From NCBI GenBank assembly GCA_027365225.1, contig DAHXNV010000003.1, positions 1-64,000 of the forward strand: a stretch of 64,000 bases of DNA, written 5' to 3'. The DNA comes from Gammaproteobacteria bacterium. Its GTDB lineage: Bacteria; Pseudomonadota; Gammaproteobacteria; Steroidobacterales; Steroidobacteraceae. Of this stretch, positions 9,127-17,857 are shown piece after piece. A program made the translations under genes and the position numbers. How positions within the stretch are numbered: position 1 is the stretch's first letter; every line of letters starts with the position of its first letter. The notes below the pieces were generated by a model. It saw only the letters and a program-made list of their open reading frames with translations. It was not told the origin of the DNA and did no database searches.

Positions 9127-9852
9127 ATGAACACGAAAGCGTCGGTACACCGTCACTCCCGCGTCCTCGCCGTGGTGCTTGCATTCGCCTGCTGGGCGGG
9201 CGCCGGCGGCGCGGCCGCCGCCATCGAGCCGCTCGCGACCATCCGGCAGGCGGCCGAACGATTCATCGAGGCGCAGATGCCCCCCGGTCAGACGGGCATC
9301 GTGATCTCAGCGGAGCGGCTCGATCGACGACTGCGGTTGTCGCGCTGCTCCGGTCCTCTGTCCGCCTCCTTGCTGTCCGGTGCGCAGTTGCAGGCGAACG
9401 ACTCGGTCGCGGTGCGATGCCGCACGGGGGCGCGCTGGACGATCTACGTGCCGGTGAGGATTCAATCGCGAGTCCGGATTTGGGCATTGCGCAAGCCAGA
9501 GCCGCAAGGCGCGCGGTTGCATGCCTCCGATCTGGCGCCGGTCACCCGCCTGGTGTCGGGCATGCTGGCCGGATACGTGACGAATCTGGCGGTCCTTGCG
9601 CACTGCACGTTGCGCGAACCGCTGCCGGCGGGAGCGCTGCTGCAGGACACTGATCTGCTGGCGGACTTCATGGTGCGCCACGGCGAGACCGTGACGCTGA
9701 TTGCCTCGATCGACGGGATTCGGGTTCGAACCAACGGGATCGCGCTTGAGGATGGGCGCTATGGGGCGCTCATCCGTGTGCAGAACCGCACCTCGCGCAA
9801 GGTGGTCGAGGGCACGGTCGGCAACGGGCGCGTGGTGTACGTGACCCCCTAA
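9127..9852 (+). CDS. flgA: P-ring assembly chaperone FlgA
   Basis: FlgA (241 aa) is a periplasmic chaperone that helps FlgI assemble into the P-ring. The ATG at 9127 gives a Sec signal peptide (basic n-region, VLAVVLAFACWAGAGGAAAA core). The C-terminal half has the SAF/FlgA-like pattern with LQDTDLLADFMVRHGETVTL and the final VVEGTVGNGRVVYV. The frame extends upstream, but the added residues lie over the promoter. No Shine-Dalgarno sequence is visible before the ATG. It is divergent from flgB, and flgM follows 53 bases later. Confidence 0.93.
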   Translation: MNTKASVHRHSRVLAVVLAFACWAGAGGAAAAIEPLATIRQAAERFIEAQMPPGQTGIVISAERLDRRLRLSRCSGPLSASLLSGAQLQANDSVAVRCRTGARWTIYVPVRIQSRVRIWALRKPEPQGARLHASDLAPVTRLVSGMLAGYVTNLAVLAHCTLREPLPAGALLQDTDLLADFMVRHGETVTLIASIDGIRVRTNGIALEDGRYGALIRVQNRTSRKVVEGTVGNGRVVYVTP

Positions 9853-9876
9853 AGTTTGGGGGATGCGGGCCGATAC
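9850..9876 (+). promoter_or_regulatory. Sigma-28 (FliA) promoter for flgM
   Basis: TAAAGTTT (9850-9857), 11 bases, then GCCGATAC (9869-9876) matches the sigma-28 consensus TAAAGTTT-N11-GCCGATAA at 15 of 16 positions. The TAA of the -35 element is also the stop codon of flgA. Expected transcription start is near 9883. It would make flgM, and probably flgN, a FliA-dependent feedback unit. Confidence 0.9.
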
Positions 9877-9905
9877 CTCGTCAAAGGTGCTCCAGGAGCG
9901 CGGTG

Positions 9906-10244
9906 ATGTCGAGTAATATCAATGGGTTGAATGGGCACTCGCCGCCCCTTGGCGCCGGTGGCGGTGCAAACCGTGCGGCCGGGACGGCCGGCACGGCCGC
10001 TGAGAGCGCTGCCGCGGCCGCGCCCACCGCCGGCTCGAGCCCCTCGGAGGTGCAGATCACCGATTCGGCAAATGTGCTCTCGACCGTGGCCCGGCACCTG
10101 CAGAGCCTTCCGGCCGTCAATGAGGCGCGGGTCGCGCAATTGCGCACGGCCATCGAGAACGGCAGCTACACGGTGCACCCCGGCGTGATCGCCGCGCACC
10201 TGATGCAGCTCGAGCAATCGCTTGCCCAAATCTCCGGAGGCTGA
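9906..10244 (+). CDS. flgM: Anti-sigma-28 factor FlgM
   Basis: FlgM (112 aa from the ATG at 9906) binds and holds FliA until it is secreted through the completed hook. The N-terminal half is Gly/Ala/Ser-rich and probably disordered. The conserved sigma-binding half begins about residue 50 with SEVQITDSANVLSTVARHL and continues with ENGSYTVHPGVIAAHLMQLE. AGGAG at 9894-9898 is seven bases before the ATG and favours it over the GTG three bases earlier. flgN begins four bases after its stop. Confidence 0.95.
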   Translation: MSSNINGLNGHSPPLGAGGGANRAAGTAGTAAESAAAAAPTAGSSPSEVQITDSANVLSTVARHLQSLPAVNEARVAQLRTAIENGSYTVHPGVIAAHLMQLEQSLAQISGG

Positions 10245-10247
10245 TCG

Positions 10248-10733
10248 ATGGACCCTGGTGTTTGCCGCGAGCATCTGACCGAGCTGTTTCGCGACGAATC
10301 GGCATTGCTCGTGGAACTCGAGCAGCTCCTGAGCCTCGAGGCGCGCATCCTCGAGCATTCGGACATCCAGAAGATCGAGCAGACGACCCGCGACCGCCAG
10401 GCGCGCATGGGCGCGCTGGCCCGCCTGGAGGCGCAGCGCCGCTCGCTGTGTGCCCTGCATGGCTTCGCCGCCGACCGGGCCGGCCTCACCGCGGTGATGG
10501 CGTGGTGCGACCCGGGCGGCACGCTCACCGAGCAACTGCGTGAGTGCGCGGAACGCGCCGTCCGTTGCCGCGCGCTGAACGATCACAACGGCGTGCTCGT
10601 TGCCGCCCGACTGAAGCGTATCGAGAGCATGCTCGGGGCGCTCACGGCCCGTCCGGCCCGATCCGATACCTACGGTCCGCGCGGCGGAGTGTCGGCCGGT
10701 ATCCGGCCGGGCAGAGTGCTCGGCGCGGCCTGA
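10248..10733 (+). CDS. flgN: Flagellar export chaperone FlgN
   Basis: FlgN (161 aa) escorts the hook-associated proteins FlgK and FlgL to the export gate. The protein is mainly helical, with an N-terminal heptad pattern (ELFRDESALLVELEQLLSLEARIL) and a C-terminal block RCRALNDHNGVLVAARLKRI that resembles the FlgK-binding region (NxxNG) of FlgN. It directly follows flgM. It faces the end of pelG, 14 bases away. Confidence 0.9.
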   Translation: MDPGVCREHLTELFRDESALLVELEQLLSLEARILEHSDIQKIEQTTRDRQARMGALARLEAQRRSLCALHGFAADRAGLTAVMAWCDPGGTLTEQLRECAERAVRCRALNDHNGVLVAARLKRIESMLGALTARPARSDTYGPRGGVSAGIRPGRVLGAA

Positions 10734-10740
10734 GCGGCGC

Positions 10741-10757
10741 GGCGCGCTCAGCGCGCC
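10741..10757. terminator. GC hairpin between converging flgN and pelG
   Basis: GGCGCGC-TCA-GCGCGCC is a perfect 7-bp stem over a three-base loop that spans the pelG stop codon, just after flgN. It could stop transcription from both sides. There is no clear T-run, so an intrinsic terminator is only possible. Confidence 0.4.
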
Positions 10758-12124
10758 CTGACGAACGTCGTGAAATCGATCCGCTCCAGATCGCCCGTCA
10801 GCAGGGCGAGCCCGAGCAGGTCGCAGACGAACAGCGCCCCGAGAAAGCCCAGGCCGTAGAAGAACGGCCCAGCGCGCAGCGACAGGGCGGTCAAGACGAT
10901 ATTTCCAACGAGAAACATGCCGCTGAGCAAAACGCCGCGTCCCCGCAGGTCCAGATACTGATAGACGTTGAGCATGCTCATCATGAGCAACTGCAGACTG
11001 ACCCCGATCACGTCGAACTGGAAGATGCGCGCGTAGCTGGCCGGATAGCCGAGCAGCCGCAGGATCTGCTGGGCAAAGGCGAAGGCCAGCAGCACGGTGA
11101 TGCCCTGGATCTTGGCGATATCCCACAGGCCCGCCCGCGTCGCGCCGATCATGCCGAGCTTGGCCGCATGCAGCTCCGCGTAGCTTCCGCCCTCGACGAT
11201 GGCCCGGTTGTAGGCGTCGTAGGCGTCGACGAAATCGGTCTCCAGGCGAAACAGGAAAACCGCCAGACCCGGCACGATCAGCAGGTAACTCAAGAAGATC
11301 GGCACGTCGTAGATGGGCGAGTCGCGCAGCGGTCCGATCACCGCCCCGCTGGTCAGCGGATCGAACCAGAAGAGAAACTTGTCGGCCCACACGGCGAGAT
11401 TGAAGAGCAGGCCGGACAGGGACAGAGACCACAAGAAGCGGCCGCGGCCCTGGTACGCGCGCGGCCACTGCAGGTGCCCGGGGAATTCGCGAATGATCAG
11501 TATGCCGAGCGCGAGCAGCAGCAGTCCCTGGCCGATGGCAAACGCGACGAGGTACCCATCGAGCCCCCAGCGCGCCCCGAGCCTCAAGCCGAGCACCACC
11601 ACGGTGAGATAAGCCAGAAGATACGCGGCGACCAGTCCCTTGTAGTCCTTGAGGCTGGTGGCCATGATGGTCAGGACCCACACACCGCACAGCTCGGTGA
11701 ACGCGATGGCGAGCAAGACCTGATACCGCCAGGGAGTGGCGCGGAAGAACAGGGTGAGGGCGAGCGCCGCAAACACCGCGCCGAGCGCACAGGCGCCGGC
11801 GAGCATGCTCAACAGAACGGGAATGACGGCGCGTGCCTGCCGCGCGAACAGCATGTCGGCGATGTGACGGGTGAACAGCAGCTGCAAGGGACCGGTGAGT
11901 ATCAGGGAAACGGCGATCAGGTACGTGACCGACACCTGGAACTGGATGACCGGCGTGGAGGCGAAGCGAGCGCCGAGCGCGAAGAACCCGAGGAGCAGGA
12001 TGCCGAAGATCGACAGCAGCCAGGGACCGGACGAAACGATGCCGGCATAGGTATAGGCCTCGAGCAAGGCCCAGTAGCTCTTGCGCCGCAGGATGCGGCG
12101 CAGTTCGAAACCGATGCCCGCCAT
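10748..12124 (-). CDS. pelG: Pel polysaccharide inner-membrane transporter component PelG
   Basis: PelG (458 aa) is the polytopic membrane protein of the Pel synthase, thought to carry the nascent polymer across the inner membrane with PelD, PelE and PelF. The ATG at 12124 yields MAGIGFELRRILRRKSYWAL, the family start, followed by about 12 hydrophobic segments. The FELRRIL motif, length near 456 residues and last place in the operon all match PelG. It starts two bases after the pelF stop. The frame continues upstream over pelF, but the conserved N-terminus fixes the start. Confidence 0.95.
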   Translation of the reverse strand: MAGIGFELRRILRRKSYWALLEAYTYAGIVSSGPWLLSIFGILLLGFFALGARFASTPVIQFQVSVTYLIAVSLILTGPLQLLFTRHIADMLFARQARAVIPVLLSMLAGACALGAVFAALALTLFFRATPWRYQVLLAIAFTELCGVWVLTIMATSLKDYKGLVAAYLLAYLTVVVLGLRLGARWGLDGYLVAFAIGQGLLLLALGILIIREFPGHLQWPRAYQGRGRFLWSLSLSGLLFNLAVWADKFLFWFDPLTSGAVIGPLRDSPIYDVPIFLSYLLIVPGLAVFLFRLETDFVDAYDAYNRAIVEGGSYAELHAAKLGMIGATRAGLWDIAKIQGITVLLAFAFAQQILRLLGYPASYARIFQFDVIGVSLQLLMMSMLNVYQYLDLRGRGVLLSGMFLVGNIVLTALSLRAGPFFYGLGFLGALFVCDLLGLALLTGDLERIDFTTFVRAR

Positions 12125-12126
12125 GA

Positions 12127-13620
12127 TTAGACCCCGAGCGCCTCCCGGTAGAGGTGGCGATAATGTGCCAACATCTGCGTGTCCCGGTAGAGCGCCTCCA
12201 CCCTTGCGATGGCGTTGCCGCTGCAGCGGGACCACAGGGACTCATCGCCGAGCAGCGTCTCGATGGAGCCGGCCAGGGCGTGCGGATCGGCGATCGGCAC
12301 GATACGGCCGGCGGCCCGCGCAGCGGAGGCATCCGGGGCGCCATAGAGCAATTCGCGGCAGCAGCCGACGTCCGTCGTCACCACCGGGACGCCGGCGGCG
12401 AAGCTCTCCAAGACCGACAGCGGCAGGGCTTCGCTGATGGAACTCAGGACGGTCAGACGAACCTCGGCGAGCACCTCGGCGACCGATTGAAAGCCGCGGA
12501 ATCGCACCCGCTCCGCCAGGCCCAGGTGCTCGACCAGCACGCGGCATTCCTCGTGGTACTGCTCGTCTTCCTCGGTCGGACCGACGATCCAGAAGGTCGG
12601 CGCGGGACCGTCCGCGCGCAGATGTGCGGCGGCGCGGATGAAGGTCTTGATGTCCTTGATGGGCACCACGCGGCCGACCAGCGCGACGATGTTGCGCCGC
12701 TCGCGGAAGGAGCGGCGGCAGGAAACGAATCGCTCGACCGCGATCCCGTTGGGAATGGTCGTCAGCTTGTCCGGGTCGGCTCCGTCACTGATCTGCGCGG
12801 TGGCCATGCCCGCGTAAAGGTTGACCACCCGCCAGGCCTGTCGATAGCTCACCCGTCCCAGCAGCTCGAAAAAATCGATCCAGAGGTGACGCAGGTGGTG
12901 CACCCGCCCGGGCCGCTGCAGGAATTCCTCGTCCTCGTGGATCCAACTTGCCCGCATCATGTCCAGGCGTCTTTCCTTGGTATAGATTCCGTGCTCGGAA
13001 ATGATCAATGGCCGGGCCCAACGATCGCTCAGCACGGCGGCCAGATAACCGGCATAGCCGGTGGAAGGACTGTGCAGCACCCGGGCCCGCGGGGCCCGCT
13101 CCATGGCGGCCTGCAGGACCCACAGCGGAGCGTGCATGCCGCGAACGGTCCAGAAATAATCGACGAACGGCGGTTGATCGGGGATGCCGGCATAGCACTC
13201 GAGCAGATAGTCCCACGCCGCGCGGCCCTGCAGAAACGCCTCGTGGGTGATTTGGAAGTTCGCACCACAGCGGCTCAGATCGAGGGGCGCGTCCGCGCCG
13301 GCAATGCATTGGCGCATCTGCGCATGTCCCGAGCGCACGGCATCGAGCTGCGCGGCGCCGGCGGCGCGTCGGCCGCCCGTGGTGCGCGCGGGCGCGTCGA
13401 ACAGGAAATACTCCGCGTAGTACTCGACATTGGCGGGCAAGGCGTACGGGGTGTGGCGATAGTCCTGGCGCGCGCTGCCGAGAAAAATGACACCGAAGCG
13501 CAGGTCGGAGCAGCCCTGAATCAGGTGATCGACCCAGGCCGAGACCCCGCCCCGGACATAGGGGAAGGTGCCCTCGAGCAGGAGCAGCACATCGACGGAT
13601 CGCGCGCCCTTGTTGATCAT
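12127..13620 (-). CDS. pelF: Pel polysaccharide glycosyltransferase PelF (GT4 family)
   Basis: PelF (497 aa) is the cytoplasmic glycosyltransferase that polymerises the Pel backbone from nucleotide sugars. It starts MINKGARSVDVLLLLEGTFP followed by YVRGGVSAWVDHLI, the hallmark of PelF. The C-terminal Rossmann domain has NGIAVERF, VGRVVPIKDIKTFI and the GT4 E-x7-E motif (EALPLSVLE) followed by SFAAGVPVVTTDVG. Length is near the 507 residues of Pseudomonas PelF. The ATG overlaps the pelE stop by four bases. Confidence 0.96.
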   Translation of the reverse strand: MINKGARSVDVLLLLEGTFPYVRGGVSAWVDHLIQGCSDLRFGVIFLGSARQDYRHTPYALPANVEYYAEYFLFDAPARTTGGRRAAGAAQLDAVRSGHAQMRQCIAGADAPLDLSRCGANFQITHEAFLQGRAAWDYLLECYAGIPDQPPFVDYFWTVRGMHAPLWVLQAAMERAPRARVLHSPSTGYAGYLAAVLSDRWARPLIISEHGIYTKERRLDMMRASWIHEDEEFLQRPGRVHHLRHLWIDFFELLGRVSYRQAWRVVNLYAGMATAQISDGADPDKLTTIPNGIAVERFVSCRRSFRERRNIVALVGRVVPIKDIKTFIRAAAHLRADGPAPTFWIVGPTEEDEQYHEECRVLVEHLGLAERVRFRGFQSVAEVLAEVRLTVLSSISEALPLSVLESFAAGVPVVTTDVGCCRELLYGAPDASAARAAGRIVPIADPHALAGSIETLLGDESLWSRCSGNAIARVEALYRDTQMLAHYRHLYREALGV

Positions 13621-14534
13621 GAGCCGCAGCCCAGCCAGAATCGGTGCGAGGGGCCGTAGCGCGCCGACAAGCGCAGTTCGGGATGCTCGGCGTACACCCG
13701 GCGCAACGCGGGAATGTCGTTTGCGGCGTAATGGGCCGCCGCCAGATGGGGCGCGACGATCGCTCCCCCGGCGCCGCGGCGCTGCGCCTCGAGAAGTGCC
13801 GCGACGGCCTGGACGGTGTTGCCGGTTTCGAGGTGACGCAGTCCGGCGAGCAACGCCAACGTTGCATCCCCGGCGTCGTCCCGGCCGTCGTTCGGCGCGG
13901 AAGCGCGCGCAGGTCCCTGCGTCCGTGCGCTCGGAGCGGCCATCTCTCTTGCGGCCGAGTGATCGATGCTCCATTGCAGCCAGGCCTGATAGCCGCGCAG
14001 GCGATGCAGCCGGCGCGTGTTCCCGGCCGCATCGATCTGGCGCCGCAGGCCGATGAGCAGTTCCGTGTTCTCGTGCTCGCGCTGATCGAGGGCGGCGTAG
14101 GCCAACAGCCGCACCTCTTCGGCCTCGTCCTTCAGCGCCGCGCGCAGCAGACGATACTGGTCGAGGAATCGGGAATTGGCGATCTGGGAGAGCGCCGCCA
14201 CCCGCTGGCGCGGATCGCGTGAGCCGGCGAGGCGCCCGGCAACGCCGCCGGGCGCGGCGGCGGAGGGCTGGAGGCGAAAATCCCGCGCCGCGGGCGGCAC
14301 CTGGATCGGCTCCACCTCGGCTCGATCGATCTTGCGGTGCACGCTGCGCAGGGCCGCGGCGTACGCGACGATCAGAATAGCCCCGATGAACGGCATCGCC
14401 AGCGCCATCACCAGATACAGTACCGTGCCGAACACCCTGCGCGCCCCGGGCGCCACGGGCGTCAGGAGCGAGGCCGACAGCACGGCCAGGAGCGTGCAGA
14501 GAAGATCGGCAGCGACGAGCGCGAGGAGCGTCAT
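13617..14534 (-). CDS. pelE: Pel biosynthesis membrane protein PelE
   Basis: PelE (305 aa from the ATG at 14534; a GTG one codon earlier is equally possible) is an inner-membrane partner of PelD in the synthase complex. Two hydrophobic segments lie at about 5-27 and 35-60. The rest is cytoplasmic and helical with TPR-like Ala/Leu repeats (ALLAGLRHLETGNTVQAVAAL). Sequence conservation in this family is low; the call rests on the two N-terminal membrane segments, the length and its place between pelD and pelF. Confidence 0.88.
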   Translation of the reverse strand: MTLLALVAADLLCTLLAVLSASLLTPVAPGARRVFGTVLYLVMALAMPFIGAILIVAYAAALRSVHRKIDRAEVEPIQVPPAARDFRLQPSAAAPGGVAGRLAGSRDPRQRVAALSQIANSRFLDQYRLLRAALKDEAEEVRLLAYAALDQREHENTELLIGLRRQIDAAGNTRRLHRLRGYQAWLQWSIDHSAAREMAAPSARTQGPARASAPNDGRDDAGDATLALLAGLRHLETGNTVQAVAALLEAQRRGAGGAIVAPHLAAAHYAANDIPALRRVYAEHPELRLSARYGPSHRFWLGCGS

Positions 14535-15820
14535 CACCCACCGCCCGGCGCGAGCGCCTCGCGCAGCTGCACGGCGGCATCGCGCTCATCGACCCTGAAG
14601 AGGTGATGGGCGCGGCAGGCTCTGGCCCAGGATTCGGCATGGTACTTGCGCTGCTCGCCTTCGATGCGGCTCAGATAGCCCTCTGCGGCGCTCGCGCCGG
14701 CAAAGGGCAGCAGGGCGATCATCAGGAGCCGGCCGGGCTGTCGATGCACCCAGAGCATGTCCATGCCGCGGCGCAGGTTTTGAGTGCGGGCGACGATCTG
14801 CTCCGCGTCGTCCCCGGGTTGGAATTCACAGCGGATGAGCATGCCGGCTTGCGGCACGAGCCGCGCCATACGCTCGAGCTGCAACAGCACGGTCGCAAAC
14901 TCCACCGGACAGTCCGGCCACTGCGCGCACAAGGGGCGAGCGCGCAGCACGGCGGCGCGATAGCCGCACAAGTATTGGAACAGCACTTCGACGATCTGCA
15001 GCTGCTCCCGGTTGATTGCGAAGAACGACATGTCCTCGATGCACAGGATCTGCCGCTCGGCGTCGCTGTTGGCGTGTACGTGAACGGCGAGGAAATGCTC
15101 AACGCGGCTCAGATCCAGATCGGCCAGACACCGGCTTTCGCCCGCTGCGAGGGCCGCGCGCAGGACCGGATCCTCCGGTTGCCAACCCGAGCCCTCGCCG
15201 AGCGACGCGAGCGGCCGCGGCTGCGTCTCGCCCCGCCCGCACCGATACCAGGCGGCACGCTGCACCCCGCTCAATTGGTTGAGGAAGTAGAGAAAACGGG
15301 ACAGGACGCTCTGGTCGAACTCGCCTTCGGCGGCGGCCAGCGTGCGCTGCAGCTCCTGCAGCGCGCTGCGTGCCGAAACCGGTTGATACAGCAGGCTCTG
15401 CTCCAGGCGATCGAGGGAAACGCGGGTGACGTACAGATCGTCGGCGAGCTGCCGCAGCCGGGTGCCCGTGATCTGATCCTGCAGCACCCGGCCCGCCTCG
15501 CGGCGCGACCAGTAGGAGGCGTACTCGGCGGCGATCAGGGTCACCAGCCCGACGCCGGCGCAAACCGTCAGGGCCTCGGATGCGGGGTAGGGGTGCCAGA
15601 GGAAGGTGCTCGCCAGTACCAGGCTCGAGAGCAGGGCGGGCAGGAACTGGTAGCGCAGCGCGATCAGCAACGGGATGAGGAGCAGCCAGGGAAACGGCTG
15701 GCGCAGCAACAGCGGGTCGCCCGGATCGAGCAGGCGCGTCAGCAGCACGGCGAGGGCCGGAAGGAGGAGGGCCTCCAGCCAGCCGTGCCCGCGACGGGCA
15801 ATGGCACTGAGGATTCGCAT
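14534..15820 (-). CDS. pelD: c-di-GMP receptor of the Pel synthase, PelD
   Basis: PelD (428 aa) is the inner-membrane c-di-GMP receptor that switches on Pel synthesis. Four hydrophobic segments fill about residues 13-105, followed by a short coiled stretch, a GAF domain (about 165-290) and a degenerate GGDEF domain (about 300-425). The inhibitory-site motif RxxD is preserved as RGMD at 351-354, corresponding to R367-D370 of Pseudomonas PelD, while a catalytic GG(D/E)EF is absent. It should therefore bind, not make, c-di-GMP. The ATG at 15820 is four bases after the pelC stop. Confidence 0.94.
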   Translation of the reverse strand: MRILSAIARRGHGWLEALLLPALAVLLTRLLDPGDPLLLRQPFPWLLLIPLLIALRYQFLPALLSSLVLASTFLWHPYPASEALTVCAGVGLVTLIAAEYASYWSRREAGRVLQDQITGTRLRQLADDLYVTRVSLDRLEQSLLYQPVSARSALQELQRTLAAAEGEFDQSVLSRFLYFLNQLSGVQRAAWYRCGRGETQPRPLASLGEGSGWQPEDPVLRAALAAGESRCLADLDLSRVEHFLAVHVHANSDAERQILCIEDMSFFAINREQLQIVEVLFQYLCGYRAAVLRARPLCAQWPDCPVEFATVLLQLERMARLVPQAGMLIRCEFQPGDDAEQIVARTQNLRRGMDMLWVHRQPGRLLMIALLPFAGASAAEGYLSRIEGEQRKYHAESWARACRAHHLFRVDERDAAVQLREALAPGGG

Positions 15821-15824
15821 CGCG

Positions 15825-16358
15825 TCACTGCAGGGCGCGGGCGAGCAGCCGGTGAATGAGGCGTTGGGCGATTGCGGCCGTGCCGGATCGTCCGAGGCTG
15901 CCGCCGTGGGCGCTGCCGACCCCGCTCCAGATGACCGTCCCGCTGGGCACAGCGACAACCCAGAGGGTCAATGACACCTCCGGTTCGGCGTTGATTCCGG
16001 CGCGATAGCTCCACTGCTCGACGCTGCCCCCCAGAGCATAGCGGGCGCCGGCGGCGCGTGCGGCGGCCAGGGCCCGGGAGTAATCCCGCCGCCAGTCCCC
16101 GCCGAGCAGGGCCTGCGGCCGGCTGCTGATCGGCAGAGTTCCCAGGACGCGATGGCCGTCGCTTTGCAGAAGGCCCGCCGCCAGGGCCGCGGCCCGTGCG
16201 TTGGCGACCGGTGTCTCGGTGTTGTTGGCGAACGGCAGGACGGCCCACGCCGTGTCCGCGGCGGGCCCGAGCGGGCGTTGCGCCTGGATGTTCATGCCGG
16301 CACAGCCCGCCAGCATTGCCAGCACGATGGTTGGAATCAGCAATTTTCCGCATTTCAT
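15825..16358 (-). CDS. pelC: Outer-membrane lipoprotein PelC
   Basis: PelC (177 aa) is the lipoprotein that forms a dodecameric ring on the inner face of the outer membrane and funnels the cationic Pel polymer to the PelB porin. The ATG at 16358 gives a lipoprotein signal with LAGC (Cys about 19). The mature part has WAVLPFANNTETPVANARAA, typical of the PelC core, and length matches the 172-residue Pseudomonas protein. It follows the barrel-forming PelB fragment by 26 bases. Confidence 0.94.
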   Translation of the reverse strand: MKCGKLLIPTIVLAMLAGCAGMNIQAQRPLGPAADTAWAVLPFANNTETPVANARAAALAAGLLQSDGHRVLGTLPISSRPQALLGGDWRRDYSRALAAARAAGARYALGGSVEQWSYRAGINAEPEVSLTLWVVAVPSGTVIWSGVGSAHGGSLGRSGTAAIAQRLIHRLLARALQ

Positions 16359-16384
16359 GTCATGTCCCCTGGGGAAACAGCCCG

Positions 16385-17857
16385 TTAGAAGTAGTATCGG
16401 TAGCCGATCTTGATGATTTGTTGGGTCAGCGCCAGAGCATGGTCGCTCTGCCCCTGGGCGAAGCCGATGCGCAGCCGGTCCGGTCCGAGGATCGGGGCGC
16501 TGATCCCCGCGCCGAGCTGATATTCCGGACCGTAGCGCGTGTTCTCGTAAACACTGAGCGTGAGGTAAGGCGTCCAGGGCGCGTGCAGGGCGCGCCGCCA
16601 CGCCGCCCACTGCAGCCGCACCCCCGCGTCGGCATAGCTGCCGGACAGCAGCAAATCCGGGCCGTGCGCCCCCGGCGGGAGCAGCCCGGCCAGCACTCCG
16701 CTCACCGCCCGCCGCCGCGCCAGCGCGTGGTAGTCGGCAAACGGCCCAGCCTGCAGCTCCCAGGGACCGAGCGCGTGGCCCCACAGCGCGGCGGCCTCGA
16801 CGAAATGATCTTGACCGAAGGCGATGCCGTCCTGCCCCAGATACCGCTTCCAACCCAACCCCAGGCTGTCCGTCCATTGGCCGAGCCGTTGCGTCCACTC
16901 GAGTGCGGCGCGATCCACCATGCCGCCGAGGGCCAGGGCGGGACTCTCGAAGCTGCGGGCGTGATAGTCCCCGACCCCCGAGAGCGCCCCGCCGCTCGGT
17001 GCGCGCCACAACGCCTCGAGTCGGGCAGTGAAATTGTTGCGTAGGGCCGCGTATTGTCCGGCCTCGACCCGAATCCTCCAGCGCGGGTCCTGCCAGTAAA
17101 ATCCAACCAGGGCGCGGCTGCTCCAGGCCGATCCCGCCGCGAGCCGGGCGCTCGCCGCCGCCGCTCGCTCCAAGGTGTCGGCCCCGAGGAGCACGCCCCA
17201 GCGATCAGCGAGCGACAGCCGCGCCCTCAGGCGCGACCCATAGAGTTGTAGCCCATCGAAGCTGCGCCAACTCCCCCGCAGGTCGAGGTAACTGGCGCTG
17301 CGGCGCACCGACTGCAGATATTCCCGGCGCAGCGCGCGATCCCAGGGATCGCGGCGCAGCGCGCGCAACGCGTCGCGGCGGGCCTGCCGGTAGCGCTCGA
17401 GCTGCATCTGTGCGCGCACTCGATTGTCCGGGGCGAGACCGGCCGGGTGCTGGAGCAGGCGGGCGAGCTCGGTCAGGTCGCGCCGATGCAGGGCCAGGCT
17501 GAGCCGGACCCAGCGCGGGGGCGGGCGGGAATTGCTGTTGATCAGCCGTTGCGCCAAGCGCCAGTGATCCTGCGCGAGGCTCCAGGAGAGGGCCGGCAGG
17601 TCGTCGCCGCAGCGCGCGGCGGCAAACAACGTCCGGCGGGTAAAATTGCCCTCGCTCGGCGTGGCGGCCAGGCTGGCCGCCAAGTCGAGCAGTGCGCGAT
17701 CGGTGGACGGGTTGGATCGCCGGGCGGCGGAGCCGGGCGAGGTGCACCGCGGGGCCGCGATCCGGGCCGGGGCGGCCGCGGCGGTCTGCGCGCTAATCGC
17801 CATGAGCGTGACGCCAAGGCCGAGCAGCCACAGTACGTTCCTCGTGCCGGGGCTCAC
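16385..17857 (-). CDS. pelB: PelB C-terminal part: outer-membrane beta-barrel porin of the Pel secretion path
   Basis: This 490-aa protein corresponds to the C-terminal third of canonical PelB (about 1193 aa in Pseudomonas). The GTG start at 17857 overlaps the previous stop as GTGA and gives a Sec signal peptide (NVLWLLGLGVTLMAISA core, cleavage near QTAAAA). Residues about 40-190 are helical. From about 190 on, alternating strands (GVLLGADTL, GGMVDRAALEWTQ, YLTLSVYENTRYGPEYQLGAG) run to a terminal YRYYF whose final Phe is the usual BAM recognition end. In other organisms this domain is fused to the TPR region; here it is a separate polypeptide. Confidence 0.9.
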   Translation of the reverse strand: MSPGTRNVLWLLGLGVTLMAISAQTAAAAPARIAAPRCTSPGSAARRSNPSTDRALLDLAASLAATPSEGNFTRRTLFAAARCGDDLPALSWSLAQDHWRLAQRLINSNSRPPPRWVRLSLALHRRDLTELARLLQHPAGLAPDNRVRAQMQLERYRQARRDALRALRRDPWDRALRREYLQSVRRSASYLDLRGSWRSFDGLQLYGSRLRARLSLADRWGVLLGADTLERAAAASARLAAGSAWSSRALVGFYWQDPRWRIRVEAGQYAALRNNFTARLEALWRAPSGGALSGVGDYHARSFESPALALGGMVDRAALEWTQRLGQWTDSLGLGWKRYLGQDGIAFGQDHFVEAAALWGHALGPWELQAGPFADYHALARRRAVSGVLAGLLPPGAHGPDLLLSGSYADAGVRLQWAAWRRALHAPWTPYLTLSVYENTRYGPEYQLGAGISAPILGPDRLRIGFAQGQSDHALALTQQIIKIGYRYYF

